DNA of 64,000 bases from Flavobacterium hydrocarbonoxydans (GCF_009789235.1 NZ_WSTB01000002.1:1-64000), one strand, 5' to 3'; positions 34,207 through 44,000 are shown, numbered from the stretch's first letter. The notes: generated from the letters alone by a model not told the origin. Program-made: numbers and translations.

Positions 34207-36192
34207 TTATATTTTTTTCAGTACAATTTTTTCAGTCTGACTCACAATCATTTTCTGAAAAATTTCTTTTAAGACGCTATATTGCCCGGCCGCAAAAACG
34301 CTGGTATTAATTTCTTTTAAACAACTAATCTGAATTTTATTTGCCTGATTTACAATATTAAATTTATAAATTATCCCATTATCTTCAACTGCAATATGAA
34401 TAGGTTTAGGAATTGTTTCTACTACATATCCTTCAGGAATTTCAAGATTTATATTGTATTTTTCCTGTGTGGGATATCCAAAACAAATTGGCATTTGTCT
34501 GTTTTCCTGAGTAAATGGATTTTTAGTATTGGTAAAAAACAACATCGGATTTATATATATTTTATCGCCTATAACATCTGATAAATTCGCTGATGCAAAA
34601 TCAAAATTCTCCAAAATATTCTTATCGTAATTACTCTTTTTATTTTCTCCAACATAATTGGAGATTTTCAAATTGCCCCATCTTGCTTCCAGTTTTTCGA
34701 GATAATTTTCCTCATTCGTATTGGCATAATCTACCCTAAAACGGTAGGCGTCATAATCTGTTTTTTGAATTCTGACTTTTCCGTTTAGTTTTCCTAAATT
34801 ATCAATTGTAGCAAGTAATGTAATGTTTTCCTTAGAAAGGTTTGTTGGTACTAAGTTTATTTCCTGAGAAGTTCCGTCCTGCTTAACAAGTCTTCCGGTC
34901 CAGTTTAAAACATTTAAAGGAAGAATATTAGGCGTTGTAAATTTATGGGTGGCATCAAGTAAGATTTGTTTTCCATCAATTTGAGCAGCGGCAATTACAT
35001 AATTGAAACCTGTTCTTGTTGGGTAAACCGGCATTCCGTTCTGAATAGTACTCACCAAAACAGGATTGACTTCTATTCCTGCTACCCTGAGCATATTTAT
35101 CAAAATAAAATTAATTTCGGCAACATTTCCTGTCTGGTCTTTATAGGCTTTTACAACACCTTTGTCTGTATAATAATCGTTTTTTTCGTCCCAGTTCATT
35201 TTATTCTGAACGAATTTAAAAATAAGATCTAACCTTTCGCTTTTCGATTCAATATCCCCTATTACACTTTTTACATCTTCAATAAAAAATGTTTTTTGGT
35301 CTAGTTCTTTACCAAACTTTTCATCTTTATAAATAGTTTTAGCGACACCTTCCCAGGTCATTGCATAATCTTTCACGGGCATTTCCGGCATTCTGACTCT
35401 TTCGAGTTCATGCTGAATTGTAGCTGTATAATTATCCGGATTATCTACATAAGGTTCCTCTAAAAGAGCAGGAATATCATTGCCGGAATATAATCCGTTT
35501 ATTTGTTTATAAGATAAACGAGTCGTCTGACTGTATTGATTTTCGAAAGTCTGAGTCCCGTTAACAAGTTCCGAGTTCGTTTTAATTTGCAGGAAACCAA
35601 TCAATATTGGCTTGTAAATATAGAACTCGGGTAACTCTGTTTTATATTCAAAATAATTTACAGGAATTTCATATTGTATTTTAAAATCAGGAAAATGAAC
35701 AATATTTTCAGACTTCAGAACATATTTAAATTCTATTACCGACCCTACTTTTACATTAGGCATTGTGATAGTTTTCTCGCTCCAATATTTGTTTATATTG
35801 TTCTTAAAAGTGCCCTGACCATCCAGTTTTGTTTTTACGATGCTTGCGTTTTCGAGATTATAAGTTATACTATTTGAGAACTCCAACACATCTCTATTCA
35901 TGTTTTCGTAACCTACATAAAACCTTACTTTTTGATTGGCCCAGCTTAGTCCATCTTTTTTATAAATTTTTATTTTAAACTCATAAACATGATTGGCTAC
36001 AAACCCACTACTTTTGTTATAAGTAAAGTATGTTCTTGCTTTTTTAAATAATATTGCGGCAGGAGCGGCAGAATCTTTTGGATGTGTTTTTTCCTGTAAC
36101 TCCGCTATAGTTACTTTTCCCAACTCATAATTTTGCGCTTTAACATTTGCAAAAAAGCATAAAAAAGCAACTACAACCAACGTTGATCTCAT
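34207..36192 (-). CDS. DUF3857/transglutaminase-like protein, catalytic residues lost
   Basis: 661 aa, exported (signal near MRSTLVVVAFLCFFANVKAQ). The DUF3857 domain leads to a transglutaminase-like core and a DUF2569-like C-terminal beta domain. In the core, the cysteine position of the active paralog (YGDCKALT) is replaced by GNVAEINFI, and the histidine position (GNHMIL) by FNYVIA; only the aspartate region (LLDATHKF) remains. So it is probably a non-enzymatic binding or scaffold protein. Third of three tandem paralogs (4 bp gap before), ending at the RAYT unit. Confidence 0.85.
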   Translation of the reverse strand: MRSTLVVVAFLCFFANVKAQNYELGKVTIAELQEKTHPKDSAAPAAILFKKARTYFTYNKSSGFVANHVYEFKIKIYKKDGLSWANQKVRFYVGYENMNRDVLEFSNSITYNLENASIVKTKLDGQGTFKNNINKYWSEKTITMPNVKVGSVIEFKYVLKSENIVHFPDFKIQYEIPVNYFEYKTELPEFYIYKPILIGFLQIKTNSELVNGTQTFENQYSQTTRLSYKQINGLYSGNDIPALLEEPYVDNPDNYTATIQHELERVRMPEMPVKDYAMTWEGVAKTIYKDEKFGKELDQKTFFIEDVKSVIGDIESKSERLDLIFKFVQNKMNWDEKNDYYTDKGVVKAYKDQTGNVAEINFILINMLRVAGIEVNPVLVSTIQNGMPVYPTRTGFNYVIAAAQIDGKQILLDATHKFTTPNILPLNVLNWTGRLVKQDGTSQEINLVPTNLSKENITLLATIDNLGKLNGKVRIQKTDYDAYRFRVDYANTNEENYLEKLEARWGNLKISNYVGENKKSNYDKNILENFDFASANLSDVIGDKIYINPMLFFTNTKNPFTQENRQMPICFGYPTQEKYNINLEIPEGYVVETIPKPIHIAVEDNGIIYKFNIVNQANKIQISCLKEINTSVFAAGQYSVLKEIFQKMIVSQTEKIVLKKI

Positions 36193-36196
36193 AAAA

Positions 36197-38209
36197 TTAG
36201 ATTCTTTTTAAAACAATTTTCTCCGTTTGTTTTGCAATCATTGCCTGATAATAATCTTTAAGCATTGGATACATTTCTGCACCTACAATAGGCTGGTTGA
36301 TTTGATGAGAAACCATCAATTGCAAATTATTTTCAGTCCTTGAAATATTGAATTTAAAACTTCCAACTCCCTCTTCCATGTTTATTATAACTGCTTCCGG
36401 CAAAGTTTCTACGGTAAAACCTTCCGGTATTTGAATCGTAATATTGTATTTATCTACATACGGAAATCCAAAATCTACCGGATATTCCCTTACTTCTTGT
36501 TTAAAAGGATTTTCACTATTGGCAAAAAACAACATTGGACTAACATAAATTTTTCCTCCTATTACCTCACATAAGTTGTTCCCGGAAAAGGAATAGGTCT
36601 CTATTGTTGGCAATAAAATTTCATTTTCGTTGGTTCGTTTATATTCGCTAATTTCAATTTTATCATTTTGATTTTCAAGGTTTTCCAAATACGCATCTTC
36701 TTTTACATTATCAATATTGTGTCTCGTAATCAAAGCATTGTAATCTGTACATTGTCTTTTGGTTTTTCCTGTAACTTTCCCTTCAGCATCGATGCCATAA
36801 CTTAAAAAAACAACATCATTTGAAGATTTTTTTGGCATCAGGTCAATATCTTCAGAAGAACCGTCTTTTCTAATCAGTCTCCCATGCCAGTTCAAATCTC
36901 TTATTGGCAAAATATTGGGTGTTGCAAATTTATCCGTAGCATCAAGCAATACATGTCCGCTTGGTGTTTCTACAGACGCAATTACATAATTATAAGCTGT
37001 TCTGTTAGGAAACAAAGAAATTCCGTTATCACGGGTACTTACTAAAACCGGATCTGCATTTAGTCCAGCATAACGCAGCATCGATGTTAGCATTAAATTG
37101 ATATCGGCTACATTTCCTACTTTTTCTTTATAGGCTTTTTTTACTCCATTCTCGCAGCTGTAACCATAAAATTCATTCCATTTTACACTTGATTTCACAT
37201 GGTTTAAAATCACCATGATTTTTTCTTCAGGAGTAGTGGCTGTCGCTAATAGTGGCTTTAAGTTATCTTCGTAATAGCCTGTTTTATTTAATTCAGGTCC
37301 AAAATCATCATAATTATAAATCGTTTTCACAACAGAATTCCAATCAGAAGAATAGGATTTAACAGGGCTATTAGGGTATTTTACAATAGATAATTCATGC
37401 TCTAAACTAAGTGTATAATTATCAATATTATTTACATACGATTCCTCTTTCATGGCAGGTAAACCCTCTGCCTTATAAGTGGTTTTTGTTTCAATATAAT
37501 CAACATTACTAGTAGTATAAGAAGTTTGAACCACACGATCACCTGATCTTTCTTTATTGGTAAAAGATATTGTTTTCGTCTTTTTTTCGGATGAAACGTC
37601 AGTAGCAAAAAAACCTTTTTGCCTTACATTAAAAATATAATACTCAGGAACATAAGTAATATATTCCGAATAATTTACCGGAATACTGGTTTGAAATTTC
37701 CAATCTCTCATCCAGCCAATATTTTCGGTTCTTACCACATATTTGTATTCTATCACAGAACCTTCCTTAACATTAGGCATTGTGATTTTTTTTCGGCCTC
37801 TGTACTTGTTAATATTTTCGTCAAAAATACCATCACTTTTTAATTTAGTCTTTTCAACTTTACCGTTTACTAAATTAAATGTATTGGCATCCGAGAAACT
37901 TACCGCTTCTTTACTATTATTTCCCAGATAATACCCCACACTTTGATTAGCCCAGTCATACCCTTCTTTTTTATAGATTTTAATGCGTGTTTCAACTTCC
38001 GTTATAAGAACAAAACCATTCGTTAAGTCATATTCTATTTTTGATGTTCCATTTTTAAATAATATGGCCGCCACAGCTGCAGTATCTTTTGGGTGTGCTT
38101 TCTCCTGCAATTCTGCTACCGATACTTTTCCAAGTTTAAATTCCTGTGCTTTTGCATTTGAGAAAATAAGCAACAAACTTAATAGGCTGAATAATTTAAT
38201 AAATTTCAT
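36197..38209 (-). CDS. DUF3857/transglutaminase-like protein, catalytic residues lost
   Basis: 670 aa, exported (signal ends LLIFSNAKAQ). Close paralog of the gene downstream: both share VAELQEKxHPKD, YNYVIA and an ending of the QTEKIVLK type. As there, the nucleophile site reads GNVADINLML instead of GDC, and the His site is NYV. It is the middle gene of a three-gene operon, 6 bp after 38216-40123 and 4 bp before 34207-36192. Confidence 0.85.
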   Translation of the reverse strand: MKFIKLFSLLSLLLIFSNAKAQEFKLGKVSVAELQEKAHPKDTAAVAAILFKNGTSKIEYDLTNGFVLITEVETRIKIYKKEGYDWANQSVGYYLGNNSKEAVSFSDANTFNLVNGKVEKTKLKSDGIFDENINKYRGRKKITMPNVKEGSVIEYKYVVRTENIGWMRDWKFQTSIPVNYSEYITYVPEYYIFNVRQKGFFATDVSSEKKTKTISFTNKERSGDRVVQTSYTTSNVDYIETKTTYKAEGLPAMKEESYVNNIDNYTLSLEHELSIVKYPNSPVKSYSSDWNSVVKTIYNYDDFGPELNKTGYYEDNLKPLLATATTPEEKIMVILNHVKSSVKWNEFYGYSCENGVKKAYKEKVGNVADINLMLTSMLRYAGLNADPVLVSTRDNGISLFPNRTAYNYVIASVETPSGHVLLDATDKFATPNILPIRDLNWHGRLIRKDGSSEDIDLMPKKSSNDVVFLSYGIDAEGKVTGKTKRQCTDYNALITRHNIDNVKEDAYLENLENQNDKIEISEYKRTNENEILLPTIETYSFSGNNLCEVIGGKIYVSPMLFFANSENPFKQEVREYPVDFGFPYVDKYNITIQIPEGFTVETLPEAVIINMEEGVGSFKFNISRTENNLQLMVSHQINQPIVGAEMYPMLKDYYQAMIAKQTEKIVLKRI

Positions 38210-38215
38210 TGTGAT

Positions 38216-40123
38216 CTAGTTCTTGGTTAATATAATTTTGGCGTTATCGTTTTTTGAAACCTGTTCCATAAACAATCTAAATTCGTCATATTCTTTATTC
38301 GAATATTTTCCTTTATTTAAAGACATTGAACGTTTATATAACAATTTATTATTTTCTTTTTTGATAAAATCAGCTTTGTACTCACCAAACTTTCCTTTTA
38401 TTTCTAAAGTTGATGGAATAAATTCGATTGAAAAACCTGCTGGTAAATTAATTTCAATTTCATCTGTATCCAGATAGCCTCTCTGAATTTGAAATGGGCT
38501 TTTTCTATTTCGAATGCGTTTTACATTTGTAGCATTTTTATTAAAAACATCTACAGCAAAAATCATTTTATTGGCCGAAATATTGGCGTAGTTAGCAGCA
38601 CTAATTTGAATATCTTCAGTAAAGCGAACATTTTCTTTATCGTTATTGAAGCCTATTTTGCCTAATTTCAAATTATTAACATTGTCCCAATATTCTTTGT
38701 AGTGTTTTTCTTTTTCTGTAGGCTGCATCGTTTCAACCCTTGCTTTTGAACTGTATTGTGTGCCTTCTGATACTATAGAAATGTTTCCGGAAAGGTTACC
38801 ATTTTCGTCAATAGAATAAGCTCCTTTGTCTATTTGAGTATTTGTTTTGTCTTCATAAATTTTAGTGCGGACAATTTCGCCTCCATCCGGTTTAATAACC
38901 AGAACATCACGATCGTCCGTAAAAGTTCCCTGATACCCAAAAGGATCATCCTGACTTGTACATTCTAACCAGGTATAATTGTTCCCGTTAGGGATAGACA
39001 AAATCATGTGATTTCCCTGCATAGAAACAAAATCAGATTCTATATTGGTTTTATATGAGTCCCCATACAAAACTGTATTATAAGACGGAACATCTACAGC
39101 CTGTAAAAGCGCTTTGGTATAATTGGTCAATGCTTTACAGTCTCCGTACCCTAATCGATCTACATCTGTCGCCAGCATAGGTTTCCAGCCTCCAATACCG
39201 ACCTGAATACTTACATATCTCGATTTTTTCTGAACAAAGTCGTATATTATTTTTGCTTTTTTTACTGGATCTTTTTCATCTCCTACAAGTGCTTTTATTT
39301 TGGTTTTGGTTTCTTCCGGCAAATCAGTTGTTCCTGATAAAATTTTCTCTGAGTACCATTTACCAAAATCCACCCAGTTCGTAGCAGTACCGTCAACCCC
39401 TTCTAAATGAAAACGCTCTAAGCCCATCATCACTTTCGGAAAAAGGTCTTTATACGAAGGACTGTAATCTTCTTGTTTTTGAGCAGGGATAAAACTGGCC
39501 ACATACGAAAGCTGACCCTCAGAATCTGTTACTTTTTTTACATTAAAATTAGTAAACTGAAATTCCTTCTTTTTAAAACCTAATTCGTTTAGATATGTAA
39601 CATTCAGCGATGCTTGTTCAATACTTGTATTAAAACTTCTTATGGGCATCCATTTAGGAATAAATGCGGTTGACGAAGTTTGTACCTCGCTGATAAATTC
39701 TACAGTAAACGGGTAAGAAACAGCAGTATAATCTAAAAACATATACCTGCTATCCGAAAAAAGCGTACCTCCTCCCACAACACTTTGGTCTTTAAAATCT
39801 TTTCGTTTAATTTTTTTGATTTCTCTACCAAAAGCATCATAAATTATGGCTTCGATACTTTTTACCGAAGTTGATTTATCATAGAATTCAAAAGCTTCAG
39901 TTGCATCAAAACCTCTTTCATTCAGGACGGTTACAACGCGATGATTTTTGGTGTTCATACTTCGTTGAGAAGAAATTGTTATATCCACCTGATTCAAACG
40001 CACCACAGCATTTGCATTTTCTTTAAGGCTATCAGCAATAGACAAAACGGAATAATCACTCTTTTGACCATAAGAAATAAGGGAAAAGAAGCATAAAAAT
40101 AAGACGTAAAAACTAGATTTCAT
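38216..40123 (-). CDS. DUF3857-transglutaminase protein with intact triad
   Basis: 635 aa with a signal peptide (SFYVLFLCFFSLISYGQ). Transglutaminase-like core at about 285-390: GYGDCKALT carries the nucleophile Cys, QGNHMILSI the His, and CTSQDDPFG the Asp. The first gene of the three-gene run, with a -7 motif TATATTTG on the minus strand at 40141-40148. Such exported proteases/transferases are widespread in Bacteroidota, function unknown. Together with its two inactive paralogs it looks like an enzyme with derived partners. Confidence 0.88.
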   Translation of the reverse strand: MKSSFYVLFLCFFSLISYGQKSDYSVLSIADSLKENANAVVRLNQVDITISSQRSMNTKNHRVVTVLNERGFDATEAFEFYDKSTSVKSIEAIIYDAFGREIKKIKRKDFKDQSVVGGGTLFSDSRYMFLDYTAVSYPFTVEFISEVQTSSTAFIPKWMPIRSFNTSIEQASLNVTYLNELGFKKKEFQFTNFNVKKVTDSEGQLSYVASFIPAQKQEDYSPSYKDLFPKVMMGLERFHLEGVDGTATNWVDFGKWYSEKILSGTTDLPEETKTKIKALVGDEKDPVKKAKIIYDFVQKKSRYVSIQVGIGGWKPMLATDVDRLGYGDCKALTNYTKALLQAVDVPSYNTVLYGDSYKTNIESDFVSMQGNHMILSIPNGNNYTWLECTSQDDPFGYQGTFTDDRDVLVIKPDGGEIVRTKIYEDKTNTQIDKGAYSIDENGNLSGNISIVSEGTQYSSKARVETMQPTEKEKHYKEYWDNVNNLKLGKIGFNNDKENVRFTEDIQISAANYANISANKMIFAVDVFNKNATNVKRIRNRKSPFQIQRGYLDTDEIEINLPAGFSIEFIPSTLEIKGKFGEYKADFIKKENNKLLYKRSMSLNKGKYSNKEYDEFRLFMEQVSKNDNAKIILTKN

Positions 40124-40140
40124 TTAGTAGGTAATTTCTC

Positions 40141-40148
40141 CAAATATA
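40141..40148 (-). promoter_or_regulatory. -7 promoter motif for the DUF3857 operon
   Basis: TATATTTG on the minus strand, 17 bp upstream of the ATG at 40123. Confidence 0.5.
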
Positions 40149-40187
40149 TATTATTTTTAGAAATCTTTAACAAATGTTCAAATGTTT

Positions 40188-40640
40188 TTATTCTCTATTT
40201 TTGCTGTCTATCAAAATAGTTACCGGGCCGTCATTTAACAGGCTGACTTTCATATCGGCACCAAAAATTCCGGTTTGTATTTTTTTATTAAAGTCTTTTT
40301 CTAAAGATTTTACAAAATTCTCATACATCGGAATTGCGAATTCTGGTTTTGAAGCTTTTATGTACGAAGGACGATTTCCTTTTTTTGTAGAAGCATGAAG
40401 TGTAAATTGACTTACTACAATAATATCGCCATCAACATCCTGAACCGAGCAGTTCATAACGTCATTTTCGTCGCCAAAAATGCGTATTTTGACAATTTTA
40501 CCCACTAACCAGTCGATATCTTCCTGGGTATCGATATCCTCAATTCCGACAAGAACCAATAATCCTTTTTGAATATCGGCTACAATTTTAGAATCGACAG
40601 TTACTGAGGCCTGAGAAACTCTTTGGAGGACAACTTTCAT
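40188..40640 (-). CDS. dtd: D-aminoacyl-tRNA deacylase
   Basis: 150 aa, full length. Removes D-amino acids from mischarged tRNA. Signatures: MKVVLQRVSQASVTVDSKI at the start, SQFTLHAST (the catalytic SQFTL motif) and GIFGADMKVSLLNDGPVT at the end (GADMxVxLxNDGPVT). It is downstream of rsgA on the same strand, 138 bp away, with an A/T-rich spacer. Confidence 0.95.
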   Translation of the reverse strand: MKVVLQRVSQASVTVDSKIVADIQKGLLVLVGIEDIDTQEDIDWLVGKIVKIRIFGDENDVMNCSVQDVDGDIIVVSQFTLHASTKKGNRPSYIKASKPEFAIPMYENFVKSLEKDFNKKIQTGIFGADMKVSLLNDGPVTILIDSKNRE

Positions 40641-40707
40641 TTATTATCTAATGATGTGGTTTTTGCCACAGATTACACGGATTAAAAAGATTTAAATTCC
40701 TAACCTT

Positions 40708-40727
40708 AGATGCACTGCAGTGCATCT
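40708..40727. repeat. 20-base perfect palindrome upstream of dtd
   Basis: AGATGCACTGCAGTGCATCT, a perfect palindrome with no loop, between rsgA and dtd. Possible REP-type repeat or protein-binding site; unassigned. Confidence 0.7.
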
Positions 40728-40778
40728 CTACAATAAGACTTTTTAGCAATTTCTGATTTGGAATTTCTAAATTGGAAT

Positions 40779-41762
40779 TTATTTCTGATTTCTAGTTTCA
40801 TCGCTAATCTTACGATCTTCATCATACGAATCGGTGCGGTAATTTTCTTCATCGCCTTCCAGGATTTTCAGATAACTATTATAACGCGACCAGGCAATTT
40901 CGTCTTTTTCCAAAGCCGCTTTTACAGCACAATGTGGTTCTTCTTTATGCAGACAATTATTGAATTTACAACCGTCTTTCAACTTGAAAAATTCAGGAAA
41001 GTAACCACTGATTTCTTCTTTTTCCATATCCACAATTCCGAAACCTTTGATTCCGGGTGTGTCAATAATTTTTGCATTAAAAGACAAATCATACATTTCG
41101 GCAAAAGTAGTGGTGTGCTGTCCTTGTTTACTAGCTTCAGAAATAGTTTTGGTTTTAAGATGTAAAGAAGGTTCCATAGCATTTACCAGAGTCGATTTTC
41201 CAACACCAGAATGTCCTGAGAACATACTTACTTTACCAATCATCATTTCTTTCAATTCTTCAACACCTTTCATTTCTGTTGATGACACGCGAAGACATTT
41301 GTAACCAATTTGTTCATACACATACTGCATGTATAATTGATCATCAAGAGTAGTCTCATCAAAAGTATCAATTTTATTAAAAACTAAAATCGTTTCAATA
41401 TTATACGCTTCTGCAGTTACCAAAAAACGGTCAATAAAATTAAAAGTCGTTGGAGGATTATTGATTGTAATCAAAAGAAAAACACGATCGATATTCGAAG
41501 CAATAATATGCATCTGATGCGACAGATTAACCGATTTACGAACGATATAATTTTTTCGCTCGTGAATATGATGAATCGTACCCGTTACAGCATCCGAAGT
41601 TTCTTCAAGCTCATAATCTACAATATCGCCCACAGCAATAGGATTGGTACTTTTGATTCCTTTCATCCTAAATTTCCCTTTCATGCGGCATTCTATAAAA
41701 TCTCCTTGTTCCGATTTTACAGTGTACCAACTTCCTGTAGATTTATATACGAGTCCTGTCAT
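40779..41762 (-). CDS. rsgA: Ribosome small-subunit-dependent GTPase A
   Basis: 327 aa circularly permuted GTPase for late 30S maturation. G4 NKID is at 129-132, before G1 GHSGVGKST at 183-191 and G3 DTPGIKGF. The C-terminal zinc-binding segment GCKFNNCLHKEEPHC follows. An OB domain fills the first 75 residues. A -7 motif TATCTTTG lies on the minus strand at 41823-41830, about 60 bp upstream. Start ATG 41762 is good. Confidence 0.95.
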   Translation of the reverse strand: MTGLVYKSTGSWYTVKSEQGDFIECRMKGKFRMKGIKSTNPIAVGDIVDYELEETSDAVTGTIHHIHERKNYIVRKSVNLSHQMHIIASNIDRVFLLITINNPPTTFNFIDRFLVTAEAYNIETILVFNKIDTFDETTLDDQLYMQYVYEQIGYKCLRVSSTEMKGVEELKEMMIGKVSMFSGHSGVGKSTLVNAMEPSLHLKTKTISEASKQGQHTTTFAEMYDLSFNAKIIDTPGIKGFGIVDMEKEEISGYFPEFFKLKDGCKFNNCLHKEEPHCAVKAALEKDEIAWSRYNSYLKILEGDEENYRTDSYDEDRKISDETRNQK

Positions 41763-41822
41763 AGACGATTTTAGATTTTAGATTTCTGATTTTAGATTTC
41801 TGATTTGAAATCTAATACTTCG

Positions 41823-41830
41823 CAAAGATA
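41823..41830 (-). promoter_or_regulatory. -7 promoter motif for rsgA
   Basis: TATCTTTG on the minus strand, 61 bp upstream of the ATG. Confidence 0.55.
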
Positions 41831-41843
41831 AATGAATAATTTG

Positions 41844-42025
41844 AACCATATAAGTTATATAAGCGAATATAAACCCACTTAAATTTCAGATTGGTTATAA
41901 ATGAGAAAATCTCCAAGTTTCATCGAAACATTGGAGATTTTCTAAAAAATATTACACGATGATATAAGAAAACTTAAGCTCTGAAATCGCAAAAACTTAA
42001 ATTAACTTATATCACTTATATGGTT
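41844..42025. repeat. Terminal-inverted-repeat element C, rsgA / DAHPS-CM
   Basis: Left AACCATATAAGTTATATAAG (41844-41863) and right CTTATATCACTTATATGGTT (42006-42025) are inverted repeats with one mismatch. Between them is a hairpin with 13-base arms (41904-41943). The right end lies 8-9 bp from the DAHPS/CM stop codon. Confidence 0.85.
41904..41943 (-). terminator. Hairpin inside element C, likely DAHPS/CM terminator
   Basis: AGAAAATCTCCAA pairs with TTGGAGATTTTCT around a 14-base loop. The minus-strand tail is T-rich but interrupted, so strength is uncertain. Confidence 0.6.
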
Positions 42026-42033
42026 TTAAAAAA

Positions 42034-43116
42034 TTAAGCATTCAATACTTTTTCCTGGTGACCGATACTTTCCTGGTGAATCGCTTTGAATAATTTCAAA
42101 ACAAACTCTTCAGTAAGACCTTTTTTCTCACCTTCCAAAATCATTTTCCCTAAGATTTCGTTCCAACGGTTATTTTGAAGAATAGCAACGTTAGCGTCTT
42201 TTTTCACCTGACCAATTTCGTCCGCAACTTTCATACGTTTTCCTAATAATTCTAATAAGTTAGCATCCAAAACATCGATATTAGCTCTTAATTTCGACAT
42301 TTTTTGTCCGTACTCATCTGTAGTATTATCAACATTTCTTACTTTCAAATCTTTGAAAATTTGTTTCAAAGCATCCGGAGTAACTTGTTGAGCAGCATCA
42401 GACCAGGCGTTGTCCGGATCAATATGCGTTTCGATAATCATACCATCGTAGTTCAAATCAAGAGCTTCTTGCGTTACTTCCAAAATCATTTTACGATCTC
42501 CGGTAATGTGAGATGGATCGATGATTAATGGTAAATCAGGGAATTTATTTTGCAATTCGATAGCAATCTGCCATTCTGGAATGTTTCTGTATTTTGTTTT
42601 TTCGTAAGTCGAAAATCCTCTGTGAATAACTCCTAATTTCTCGATTCCAGCCATGTGTAAACGCTCAACACCACCTAACCATAAAGCTAAATCCGGGTTT
42701 ACAGGGTTTTTAACCAAAACGATTTTGTCAGTTCCTTTCAAAGTATCTGCAATTTCCTGAACTGCAAATGGGTTTGCTGTTGTACGGGCTCCAACCCATA
42801 AAACGTCGATATCATGTTCCAAAGCCAATTTACAGTGAGCAGCAGTCGCAACTTCTGTTCCCATCAATAAACCAGTTTCAGCTTTTGCTTTTTGCAACCA
42901 TTTCAAACCAATTTCCCCAACACCTTCAAATCCTCCCGGACGCGTTCTTGGTTTCCAGATACCAGCTCTAAAAACACTTACATCCGAATTTTTAAGCTCA
43001 TGCGCAATTTTCAATACTTGTTCTTCCGTTTCTGCACTACAAGGTCCAGCTATCACAAGTGGGTGATCCAAATTGAACTCTTCTAACCACTTTCTCATTT
43101 CTTTCTTATTTTCCAT
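42034..43116 (-). CDS. Bifunctional DAHP synthase / chorismate mutase type II
   Basis: 360 aa. N-terminal DAHP synthase domain of the KDOPS-like (AroA-beta) type, residues 1-260: PLVIAGPCSAETEEQ, FRAGIWKPRTRPGGFEG, LVKNPVNPDLALWLGGVERL and HRGFSTYEK. C-terminal AroQ chorismate mutase, about 275-350: MSKLRANIDVLDANLLELLG and RMKVADEIGQVKKD. This fusion lets chorismate or prephenate control entry into the pathway and is standard in Bacteroidota. Fourth gene of the pheA-aminotransferase-tyrA operon, 13 bp after tyrA. Confidence 0.95.
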   Translation of the reverse strand: MENKKEMRKWLEEFNLDHPLVIAGPCSAETEEQVLKIAHELKNSDVSVFRAGIWKPRTRPGGFEGVGEIGLKWLQKAKAETGLLMGTEVATAAHCKLALEHDIDVLWVGARTTANPFAVQEIADTLKGTDKIVLVKNPVNPDLALWLGGVERLHMAGIEKLGVIHRGFSTYEKTKYRNIPEWQIAIELQNKFPDLPLIIDPSHITGDRKMILEVTQEALDLNYDGMIIETHIDPDNAWSDAAQQVTPDALKQIFKDLKVRNVDNTTDEYGQKMSKLRANIDVLDANLLELLGKRMKVADEIGQVKKDANVAILQNNRWNEILGKMILEGEKKGLTEEFVLKLFKAIHQESIGHQEKVLNA

Positions 43117-43129
43117 CTTTTTTTTTAGT

Positions 43130-43987
43130 TTATTTTTTAATAGTTAATCCGTTTAATATTTCTCTAATTTTATTTGTGCTTTCCATTTCTTCAAAAATGG
43201 CATTGTAATTTTCATCCTTTAATAAATCCCTAAACCGACTCAGATTCGAAATATATTCTTCTAAAGTCTCGATAACGTGCTCTTTGTTTTGTTTAAAAAT
43301 CGGTGTCCACATGGCTGGCGAACTTTTCGCTAGACGTACCGTACTTTCAAAACCACTACCCGCCATATCAAAAATATCCTGTTCATCCTTTTCTTTATTC
43401 ATCACCGTTTTTCCAAGCATAAACGAACTAATGTGCGACAAATGCGAAACATAAGCAATGTGTTTATCATGCGAAGTCGGATCCATATACCGAATCCTCA
43501 TGCCGATTTCGCTAAAAAGCTTCAATGCTTTTTCCTGCAGTTTAAAAGTGGTTTTTTCCACCTCGCAAATAATATTCGTTTTCCCCTGAAACAATCCTTT
43601 TATCGCTGCCGAAGGTCCCGAAAATTCTGTTCCTGCAATCGGATGCGTCGCTATAAAATTTCTTCTTTTCGGATGATTAGCTACTGCATCACAAATAGGT
43701 TTTTTAGTCGAACCTACTTCAAAAACAATCGTTTTATCTCCAACCAAGTCCAAAACTTTAGGCAAAACCAAAAGTGCCACATCCACGGGAACCGAAACAA
43801 TTACAAAATCGGCATCACCCAAATCTTCAAACTTTCCAGCCTGATCAATAACCCCCAAATCAATCGCTTCCTGCAAGTGTTTTTCGTTGTTATCAATCCC
43901 AAAAATAGTTGCGTTCGGATGTTGCGATTTGATGTCCAGCACCATCGAACCTCCTATTAACCCTATTCCTATTACATATACTTTCAT
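43130..43987 (-). CDS. tyrA: Prephenate dehydrogenase
   Basis: 285 aa. Converts prephenate to 4-hydroxyphenylpyruvate. Rossmann motif VIGIGLIGGSMVLDI is at 4-18, VSVPVDVALLVLP follows, and THPIAGTEFSGPSAA carries the substrate-binding His. Short form without chorismate mutase or ACT domain. Upstream in the same direction are structured repeat copy 2 (44001-44086) and a 28-base hairpin, so transcription from the aminotransferase must cross both. Confidence 0.93.
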   Translation of the reverse strand: MKVYVIGIGLIGGSMVLDIKSQHPNATIFGIDNNEKHLQEAIDLGVIDQAGKFEDLGDADFVIVSVPVDVALLVLPKVLDLVGDKTIVFEVGSTKKPICDAVANHPKRRNFIATHPIAGTEFSGPSAAIKGLFQGKTNIICEVEKTTFKLQEKALKLFSEIGMRIRYMDPTSHDKHIAYVSHLSHISSFMLGKTVMNKEKDEQDIFDMAGSGFESTVRLAKSSPAMWTPIFKQNKEHVIETLEEYISNLSRFRDLLKDENYNAIFEEMESTNKIREILNGLTIKK

Positions 43988-44000
43988 ATTAATTTTTATT

